Below are positions 56,756 through 64,000 of a stretch of 64,000 nucleotides of DNA, one piece after another; within the stretch, counting starts at the first letter, position 1, and each line of letters opens with the position of its first letter. The notes beneath the pieces were generated by a model. It was given only the letters and a program-made list of their open reading frames with translations. It was not told the origin of the DNA and made no database searches. The DNA lies in contig NC_134519.1 in the NCBI RefSeq assembly GCF_027942865.1, positions 17,617,248-17,681,247 on the forward strand, given 5' to 3'. Position numbers and translations under genes: made by a program. This stretch comes from Odontesthes bonariensis. Its lineage: Eukaryota; Chordata; Actinopteri; Atheriniformes; Atherinopsidae.

Positions 56756-59611
56756 TCAATTCAATTCAAATTCAAAAATACTTTATTTATCCCAGAGGGA
56801 AATTAAATGTTGATGTAGCTCAATTAAATCAAAGAGTTATTATAGATGCTGATGGCTGTGGGCAGGAAAGATTTCCTGTAGCGGTCCGTTTTGCATCCAA
56901 ACTGAAGAAGCCTTTGACTGAAGAGACTCTGTTTTCTGATAACAGTCTCATGGAGAGGATGTTCAGGGTTGTCCATAATTCTCTTGATTTTATGCAAAAT
57001 CCTTCTTTGCATTATTGTCTCCAGAGGTTCCACAGTCGTCCCCAGAACAGAACCAGCCTTCCTTATCAGGTTGTTGAGTCTTTTTAGGTCCCTGGTTCTG
57101 ATGCTGCTGCCCCAACAGATGACGCAAGAGGAAATGACGCTCTCAACAACAGACTTGTAGAAGATCTGCAACATCTTGTTGCAAACCTTGAAGGACCTTA
57201 GCTTCCTCAAGAAGTACAGTCTGCTCTGTCCTTTCTTGTAGATGGCTTCACTGTTGTGTCTCCAGTCCAGTCTGTTGTCCACATGAACACCAAGGTATTT
57301 ATATTCCTCAACCACCTCCACTTCTTCTCCCATGATGTTAACAGGGTTTGATCTGACCCTGTTTCTCCTGAAATCTACAATCATCTCCTTTGTTTTGTTA
57401 ACATTCAAGATGAGATGATTGTTCCCACACCATGCCACAAAGCGGTCCACCAGCTCTCTGTACTCAGCTTCTTGTCCATCTCTGATACACCCGACAACTG
57501 CAGAGTCATCTGAATATTTCTGTAGATGACAGGAGTCTGACTTGTACTGGAAGTCTGAAGTGTACAGAGTGAAAAGGAATGGTGAGAGTACAGTCCCCTG
57601 TGGTGCTCCTGTGCTGCTGATCACCTGGTTAGACACACATTTCTTCAGTCTGACAAACTGTGGTCTGTTTGTCAGGTAGTCATTAATCCAGGTGATTGTT
57701 GAGGCCTCCACCTGAGTCTTCTGGAGTTTCAGACTAAGCAGATCAGGCTGGATTGTGTTAAATGCACTGGAGAAATCAAAGAACATGATCCTCACAGTGC
57801 TGCCTGCTTTGTCCAGATGACAGTGGGTTTGTTGAAGCAGGTGTATGATAGCGTCTTCAACTCCAACTCCATGGCGATAAGCAAACTGCAGGGGGTCCTG
57901 ATATGTGCTGGTTTGCTTACACAGGTGAGTCAGCAGGAGTCTCTCCAGGACCTTCATGATGTGGGATGTCAGGGCAACAGGTCTGTAATCATTGATGTCT
58001 GAGGGGTGAGTTTTCTTTGGTACCGGAACCAGACAGGATGTCTTCCACAACAGTGGTACCTTCTCTTGGGTCAAGCTAAGGTTGAAAAGGTGTTGCAGAA
58101 TCCCACAGAGCTGCTCTGCACAGGCCTTCAGGACTCGGGGGCTGACACCATCTGGACCTGCAGCCTTGTTCCGGTTCAGTCTCTCCAACTGCCTCTTCAC
58201 CTGACTTCTAGAAACAGAAAAGTGGGAGGGGGAGGCAAAGGGGACAGCAGCATCTCCTGATTGGGTTGAAGACAAACTAGTGGAAGCAGAAGAATCCATG
58301 ACTGAGGTGGAGGTGGAGATGTTACAGGAAAGCTGTGGGTCAGAGGAGGGTGGGATGTCTCTTTGGCTGGGAACAGGAGGAGAGGATGGTGAGCTTGTTC
58401 CTGAACTGAACCTGTTGAAGAATGTGTTCAGCTCATTTGCTGTGTCCAGACTTCCATCCATCCGATCCTCCCTCTGCTTGAGGCCTGTGATCTTCTTCAT
58501 TCCTGACCACACATCTCTGATATTGTTCCTCTGCAGTTTACTCTCAAGCTTCTTTCTATACACCTCCTTGCTCTCTCTGATCTTGACTTTGAGCTGCTTC
58601 TGTATACTCCTCAGTAACTCCCTGTCTCGCTCCCTAAAGGCTCTTTTTTTCTTGTTCAATAGTTCCTTTAGCTCACTGGTGATCCAGGGTTTGTTATTAG
58701 GGAAGCATCTCACTGTTCTGGTGGGGATGGTGTTGTCCACACAGAAGTTTATATAGTCAGTCACACACTCAGTCATGGCATTAATGTCCTCTCCATGTGG
58801 CTTACAAAGAGAAATCCAATCGGTTGCATCAAAACAACCCTGTAAGGCTTCTTCAGCTTCCTCTGACCATTTTCTAACAGTCTTTTTTGTGACAGGTAGT
58901 CTCTGAACAAGGGGTTTATATGCTGAACAGAGAAAAACAAGGTTGTGATCTGATTTTCCCAGGGGAGGTCTTGATTTGGAAATATATGAATCCTTGACAT
59001 TTGTGTAAAACAAATCCAATGTCTTGTTTTCTCTGGTAGAGCAGCTGACAAATTGTTGAAAAGTTGGCAGTGTAGCAGAGAGTGAGGCATGATTGAAATC
59101 ACCAGATATTGCCACAAAAGAATTGGGGTGTTGAGTCTGTATCTTAGCAACAACGGAACTGATGACATCACATGCAGTGTCGGCAACAGCTGATGGTGGA
59201 ATATAAACAGCCACCAAAACAACACTGGTGAACTCTCTTGGCAAATAATATGGACGAAAACTTACTGCCAATAGTTCAATGTCAGGACTGCAGAGACGAC
59301 TCTTCACAGTAACATGTCCTGGGTGACACCATCTGTTGTTGACAAGCACTGCCAATCCACCCCCTTTCCTTTTCCTGCTAGTCTTTATATCTCGATCTGC
59401 TCGTACAGTCAGGAAGCCCGGCAGAGAGACGCTGGAGTCGGGTATATGATCCTGTAGCCATGTCTCAGTAAAACACATAATGCTACATTCCCGATATTCT
59501 TGCTGAGTCCTTATCAAGGCTAAAAGTTCATCCAACTTGTTAGCTAACGATCTTACATTTCCCATGATGCAGGATGGCAGAGATGGTTTAAACTTCTTCT
59601 TTCTTTCTGCA
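56756..59611 (-). mobile_element. CR1-superfamily LINE (Rex1/L2-like) with intact EN-RT frame
   Basis: A 2.86-kb insert in the LTR-like repeat, - strand. One frame runs from beyond its 5' edge to the stop at 56824. The - strand 3' end reads CCCTCTGGGATAAATAAAG then TATTTTTGAA and a (TTGAA)n-like tail. A 4-bp duplication GAAT lies at 56752-56755 and 59612-59615. Copy 1 of the host repeat supplies the empty site (GTGAAT next to GAGTGCAGCTGAG). The element starts just before the endonuclease domain, so any ORF1 and promoter are missing: a 5'-truncated, probably immobile copy, although the enzyme frame itself is unbroken. The Rex1 versus L2 assignment is not settled. Confidence 0.88.
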
Positions 59612-59712
59612 GAATGACTGCAGCTGAGGGTAACTGAACACAGGTGAAGGGAGAAAAAGGTCAGGGAAATGGCAAAAGACCTGAAACCAGACAGAATAAC
59701 ACAAAAATACAT
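56824..59712 (-). CDS. LINE endonuclease-reverse transcriptase ORF (962 codons)
   Basis: Apurinic-endonuclease-like domain first: GNVRSLANKLDEL, CFTETWL, SGDFNHA and GKSDHN, the usual N/E/D/H catalytic set. The reverse transcriptase follows: YRPVALTSHIMKVLERLLL, the palm motif FFDFSSAFNTI, GAPQGTVLSPFLF and the catalytic KYSDDSAVVG. Thumb and C-terminal segments run to the end, with YKYLGVHVDNRLDW. All catalytic aspartates expected of a YxDD reverse transcriptase are present. The first 34 residues are not LINE sequence: they are read from the antisense strand of the host LTR-like repeat (59712-59611), so the true element frame starts near AERKKKFKPSLPS. Function would be target-primed reverse transcription. 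Expression is unknown. Confidence 0.88.
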   Translation of the reverse strand: MYFCVILSGFRSFAISLTFFSLHLCSVTLSCSHSAERKKKFKPSLPSCIMGNVRSLANKLDELLALIRTQQEYRECSIMCFTETWLQDHIPDSSVSLPGFLTVRADRDIKTSRKRKGGGLAVLVNNRWCHPGHVTVKSRLCSPDIELLAVSFRPYYLPREFTSVVLVAVYIPPSAVADTACDVISSVVAKIQTQHPNSFVAISGDFNHASLSATLPTFQQFVSCSTRENKTLDLFYTNVKDSYISKSRPPLGKSDHNLVFLCSAYKPLVQRLPVTKKTVRKWSEEAEEALQGCFDATDWISLCKPHGEDINAMTECVTDYINFCVDNTIPTRTVRCFPNNKPWITSELKELLNKKKRAFRERDRELLRSIQKQLKVKIRESKEVYRKKLESKLQRNNIRDVWSGMKKITGLKQREDRMDGSLDTANELNTFFNRFSSGTSSPSSPPVPSQRDIPPSSDPQLSCNISTSTSVMDSSASTSLSSTQSGDAAVPFASPSHFSVSRSQVKRQLERLNRNKAAGPDGVSPRVLKACAEQLCGILQHLFNLSLTQEKVPLLWKTSCLVPVPKKTHPSDINDYRPVALTSHIMKVLERLLLTHLCKQTSTYQDPLQFAYRHGVGVEDAIIHLLQQTHCHLDKAGSTVRIMFFDFSSAFNTIQPDLLSLKLQKTQVEASTITWINDYLTNRPQFVRLKKCVSNQVISSTGAPQGTVLSPFLFTLYTSDFQYKSDSCHLQKYSDDSAVVGCIRDGQEAEYRELVDRFVAWCGNNHLILNVNKTKEMIVDFRRNRVRSNPVNIMGEEVEVVEEYKYLGVHVDNRLDWRHNSEAIYKKGQSRLYFLRKLRSFKVCNKMLQIFYKSVVESVISSCVICWGSSIRTRDLKRLNNLIRKAGSVLGTTVEPLETIMQRRILHKIKRIMDNPEHPLHETVIRKQSLFSQRLLQFGCKTDRYRKSFLPTAISIYNNSLI

Positions 59713-59728
59713 AGATCGTGACAGTTTT

Positions 59729-61245
59729 GGACACTATTTTTCACAAATTTCTCATAAGATACATAAATAGCGACAAATTCAGCACACTAAATGAGAGCGT
59801 AAACTCTGTGTGGTTTTTTCACCAGCAGCAAAGTAAAATATATTATCATAGGCAACTGAGAAAAGCAACATTCGGTTATATTATGCTTAAAAATGGGATT
59901 TTTATAACAGTAAAGCAGCTGATTATTTTTCTCCCTTCTTCCCTTGTTTCTAAATGATGTCCTTTAAGAGTACATGTTATATTCATTGGGGACTGTTTTG
60001 TGAGTTTCTTCTTGTTTTCTCTCCTCCAGATTATGTTCAAAATCGATCGTGAAGGATAGATGTAAAGAGTAGCTCATCATGTTTTCAATTCTTTTGTTGC
60101 ATTTGTCAAAAAAATGAGCCTTTCATTACTTCACAAGTCAATACCCCAATCCGGGTACAGACACCGATGCTCCCTGCCGGATTCACATGAATGATAGACA
60201 GAGGAGTAAATTAGTGATGGACACATTTATAGACTGAGATCCTGACCCTCCTGAGATTGATGTATGTTCTTTGGCAGCCAAGAGCCACCAGATATCAGGT
60301 GGGTGCCTGTTTAAATCCGTGAGGATCATTTCGCAAACTGTTATATCACTGAATTTTAGAGAGTAGAAACAGGCATACACCTGGTGATAAACAATAATAG
60401 AATCTGATCCTGCTGCATGTTTTCTTCTGACGCATTCTCTAAATTGATTGTTTTTTTTGTGACAAAAGACACTATCACGAATCACATGCAGATCAAGAGA
60501 TTGAGTAAGGCAGACATTTTATCTTGCGTGAGTATTTCTGAGGTTCATCCGATATGAACATCCTTTGTGCCTCATTTAATTAATTGATCCTATTATTTAT
60601 ACATGAAAATACCCTAAGCATAAATTCATGTAGTCATATGGGTATTTTTATCATTATAGCCTAAGTTGCCCTGCAGGTCTGCAAATGGCACCATGCTGTG
60701 TGTTGAGTACATGAAAGGATTAAATGGCTCAGCATTTTGCTGAAGGCTGGCAGAAATGAAATGATTCTACACAGTTGAGCAACACATGCACTTACTAACT
60801 GAATACAAATCAGGAAAACACAGAACTTTCCCTAAACTGCTTTGCCAATTATTTCTGTATCCAATCTATGTACAATAAACTGTATTCATGAAGAATATAA
60901 GCTGAGCTCTACATCATAAACCTTAGAGAATAGAAGGTTTTATCGCAGTTTAAAGCAACATAAGGAAACTTCTGTAGTTTATATTGTTTCCAGGAATATA
61001 TGTTTTTTTTTTAAATCAGCAGCATATATGACTGGAGATTGCTGTAGCTTTCAAGGAATCTTTACATGAAGTTGTAGCAGTCACAGTGCCGTGTGGATTG
61101 AGAGTTTTTCAAACTTTGACAAAACCAACATTCCTGTGGGGGATGTTTACGTATGTGGATATAAACCAGATCTTCATTTTCTTTCCACAAAGGAAAAAGA
61201 GACAGAAACTGCCTAATTTACGTTAACCTTCTACCCTTTTGAGAG
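59729..61245. other. Non-coding DNA, no feature recognised
   Basis: AT-rich flank after the transposon nest. Short open frames only. It may include the 5' continuation of the L1 relic beyond the LTR-like element, but I could not confirm a match. Confidence 0.5.
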
Positions 61246-62029
61246 TTTTTTGGGAGTCGAACTCGCAACAGACGCTCTCCATAAATTGGGATAAACTCGA
61301 ATGAACAAAGAACCTTTCTGTTGGAGATGTTGGAGGCCTCACTATCTTATCTTCACCATGAATCGCGGTTGACATATTAACACCCTCTCCCACCAGAGAA
61401 AGAGACCAGATGGCTACATACGAACTGAGAAGACTTCACTAAGACTCACTTTTAGTCGAACCTTAAAACTATATTAAATGTGTTTGATAACCGTATACAA
61501 TTTCTTTCAGGTTTCCAGCTTGATCACAAGACGCATATAGAGACAATTTGTACGATTCTGGCTTAAATATTGACAAAGAACTGATTTTGGTGGAAAATGC
61601 CCAACCTGCCTGATGGAACCACATTGCCCCCTTGTGGTCTGCAGTGTTGATTAGTTGAACATTTAAATCCCAGAGGACAAATGGACAAGATATATGCAAC
61701 TTTTAACTTTTAACGATGTCCCTTCGGTATCTATTTGGTATTTGTTTGGTATCCCCATTGTTAACACAGAAAATTAACATTGTGTGGTTCACTATTCATA
61801 TGTCACGATTTCATAGATATTCATCTGAATTTTGAAAGTCATAATCATCAATTACGTTGTGTGTTATTTTGATGTCTTTATATTGCAAGTCTATGTTATA
61901 TCTTTAATCTGCATATCTTAACAAGATGTAGTGTTTTCAGAATCACCGAGACAAATGTTCTATGAGACAGAGTTTCTCATCCAGAAATCCCCACGCAAAA
62001 CAGATCATCTTACACAGTTCAGGCATATC

Positions 62030-62665
62030 ATTGGCTGAAAGAGTAGTGTAAGCTTACGTCACGCCCCGCCTCCGAGAGTCAAAACCCGGAGCCCGCGAAA
62101 AACACTTCTCTCTTGCTTCTAGTTTTTGTTCCAAAAGAGTTCCAACCCAGAGTTTCAGAAGGAGATTTGAGCAGAGAACAGTTGCTCAGAGAGATTTGGA
62201 GATGGTTTGAGCAGAAGAGAAGAGCTCACCAGAGTTTGGGAGTTTTCCCATAATCTCAGGAGAGAGTGGAAAGACAGAGGATGAGCGATGCAGAGGACGA
62301 CCGGAGGAAACCCTCCAGAACCCAGTGAGACCCCGGAGACGAGAAAGAAAGACCCGAACAAAGATAAGAACAGAATGAAGTTTTCCTACCCAGAAAGCCA
62401 ACTCCAAGCAACCTTTTATTAATCTTCTGTGAACTTAAGTTCACTTCATCAGAGAAGCAACGGACCCACTGACACTCAGAAGATTCGATCATCTAACCAC
62501 AGCCCTCGGCACCATCGTTCCCGTTTCCCAGTGAAAGAAGCAACTGAGAAGTCCGCTAAAGTCAGCCACCACAACCAGGAAGGCCCAGAGAGCGGAAGAG
62601 AAATCCCCTCGGACCCCGCATGGCCGCTGCCGTGTTCCGAGCTGACTAAGCAGAACTTCAGCACA
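62030..62665 (+). promoter_or_regulatory. Orphan promoter-like block with candidate first exon
   Basis: Within 45 bases there are an inverted CCAAT box (ATTGG 62030-62034), a CRE-like TTACGTCA (62054-62061) and a GC box (ACGCCCCGCCTCC, 62061-62073). They are followed by purine-rich, CpG-richer sequence and a donor-like CACA then GTAAGA (GT at 62666-62667). A poly(A)-like AATAAA appears near 62915. No protein homology was seen in the short frames here. It may be the promoter/R region of an LTR retroelement, a non-coding RNA promoter, or an upstream exon of an unknown + strand gene. Confidence 0.35.
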
Positions 62666-63028
62666 GTAAGACCGACCCGTTTTCACCTTAAAGTGGGTTT
62701 GATGGATGTCTCGAGGCTTTCACAGAATGATACATTAATCCGAAATGTCAGTATTTAGCGTCAAATAGTCAGCCAACCCAAACTATTTGAATACATCCAG
62801 TATCTCCCCATTCCCCATATTTTATTTTCCATTCACTAAGTGTTTTATATAATCACCCATATTCAATGCATCTCCTGTTTGTTTTAAAGGTTCATGTTTT
62901 GGTCATATCATTTTAATAAATAGTTCATATATCTATACATATGTTATAATCACAGATTGTGTCGTATGCTTTCTTTACGTAATGTCTGTCCAACCAAACG
63001 AGAACTTCACGAAAGTAGATATGAGACT

Positions 63029-63072
63029 GATTATTAATTGATTATTAATTGATTATTAACTAATTATTAATT
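63029..63072. repeat. 11-bp AT-rich tandem repeat
   Basis: About four copies of GATTATTAATT, the last two diverged. Confidence 0.9.
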
Positions 63073-64000
63073 TAACATACCAGGATCGTAATATTTCAAC
63101 AGTTTTCCTACCTGACTGTCATTTAAAGTAAATTATAGGTAGGTGGTGCCCTTAATTCGAGGTTTAAGATAAATCCTTATATTTGATATATATAATTGCC
63201 ACCGAGCACGCTACAAAGTGGTATCCATGAAAGTTTCAGCACACCCACCATCTAACCTTCTAACCCTAATACTATCATTAACAAAGCTGGACAAAATTTC
63301 AGTAAACAGCGCTTTGTATTATAATTACTTCAAGATGGAGGCATGGTGGAGTTTTGTCAGTTCGACAACAATGGAGTAGGAGGATTCCGTTTCAACTCAT
63401 CCCTCGTTAAATATTAAAAGAAAAAATTATACATGTTTTAAGAATATCAATATAAAAAAAACAGGATATGAAAATCCAAACTTTCTGCTCTATTGCGATA
63501 ATACGTAAGGATGAAACCATTCAAAAATTGTCCGACATGCAGTTTATTGATATATGCTCTTGAGCATCATTTTTTCCTTTTCTGCGTGAAAAAGTTAAAC
63601 CCAAACAGTCAAAGTGTTTCCAGTCTTAAGGAGAAAAACCCATCTTCAGGGGCTTTGGAAGAGGTGGTACTATGCCGGTCAGAATGACTGGCATCCCATG
63701 ATTTTTAGGAAGAGAGTAGGAAATTACCTAAGCCAGTGTTCAGTGTAGGCATTGTGTTTCTTTTCCCACAGGGCTTCATTTCAGAGCAATATACCAGCGA
63801 GACTGTGACAAATCCATAAAGTTTTGGCAAACATTAATGTTACTTTTTTGTGCCTTTCCTCCAAAAGTTGCATCCACTTTGGCCTTCACGCATGGAGCTC
63901 GACTTAGTTGAGAATGTAGCATATACTTCAGGCTTTTAGATGCCCCAACTCCAACAGATTTCTTATTGCCATGTCCTGAAAGCATTAAACGGTGAGCTGA
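63073..64000. other. Non-coding DNA at the right edge
   Basis: No exon, RNA gene or clear transposon end recognised. A TGGTGCCC motif (near 63146) shares its first bases with some retroviral primer-binding sites but does not continue to match any tRNA 3' end I know. Confidence 0.45.

Larger units (their letters stand above)
56513..59723. mobile_element. LTR-like repeat, copy 2, interrupted by a LINE
   Basis: Begins TGACACGGTTCGG and ends GATCGTGACA, flanked by a perfect 5-bp duplication GTTTT (56508-56512 and 59724-59728). Without the LINE insert it is about 351 bp and matches the repeat at 32086-32532. TG...CA ends and a 5-bp TSD fit a solo LTR; the inverted TGTCACG-like ends also allow a small DNA transposon. 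No coding capacity of its own. Confidence 0.75.

Noticed and set aside
58280..59225. 150-codon frames on either strand within the LINE
   Set aside because: Out-of-frame shadows of the 962-codon endonuclease-reverse transcriptase frame.
61246..63240. Complete endogenous retrovirus LTR plus primer-binding site
   Set aside because: Promoter motifs and a TGGTGCCC motif are suggestive, but there are no matching paired repeat, no TG/CA boundaries with a duplication, and no coding region; reported only as an orphan promoter-like block.

Overview
The window is vertebrate nuclear DNA, almost certainly from a teleost fish. It is AT-rich and intron-rich, with no bacterial-style gene packing. The repeats are typical of fish: a CR1-superfamily LINE (Rex1/L2-like), RTE-type LINE tails ending in (ATGG)n, L2/Maui relics, many Tc1/mariner relics, a hAT relic and small MITEs. 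Most open frames of 60-100 codons are chance. Only two host protein-coding genes are supported, and both can be rebuilt exon by exon with consensus splice sites and consistent phases.

Layout. (1) 1-5.3 kb: intergenic. A poly(A) signal at 845 followed by GT-rich DNA may be the 3' end of an upstream + strand gene; synteny suggests ST18, but no coding sequence is visible. (2) 5.3-6.5 kb: CpG-richer, promoter-like DNA with CACGTG and CCAAT boxes and a candidate non-coding first exon. (3) 10.95-19.95 kb: PCMTD1 on the + strand, five coding exons, 359 residues. It is a PIMT-like SAM fold followed by a BC box and a C-terminal Cul5 box, so it is probably a Cullin-5/Elongin substrate receptor. (4) 21.5-51.2 kb: SNTG1 (gamma-1-syntrophin) on the - strand, 17 coding exons, 525 residues, plus one upstream non-coding exon. 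It has split PH1, PDZ, PH2 and SU domains and is a dystrophin/dystrobrevin-linked scaffold. (5) 51.2-64 kb: non-coding. It holds a three-level transposon nest at about 56.1-59.7 kb, with a LINE reading frame free of stop codons, and an orphan promoter-like block at about 62.03-62.67 kb.

PCMTD1 and SNTG1 converge tail to tail with about 1.5 kb between their likely poly(A) signals. In the human 8q11 region, as I recall it, the same two genes are convergent but PXDNL lies between them. Here nothing lies between them.

No CRISPR array, operon, rRNA or tRNA gene was seen, and no clearly new molecular system. The most unusual structures are the nested transposons with readable target-site duplications, a 43-bp repeat array ending in a perfect 12-bp-arm hairpin, an in-phase candidate alternative last exon in PCMTD1, and small upstream ORFs before both main start codons.
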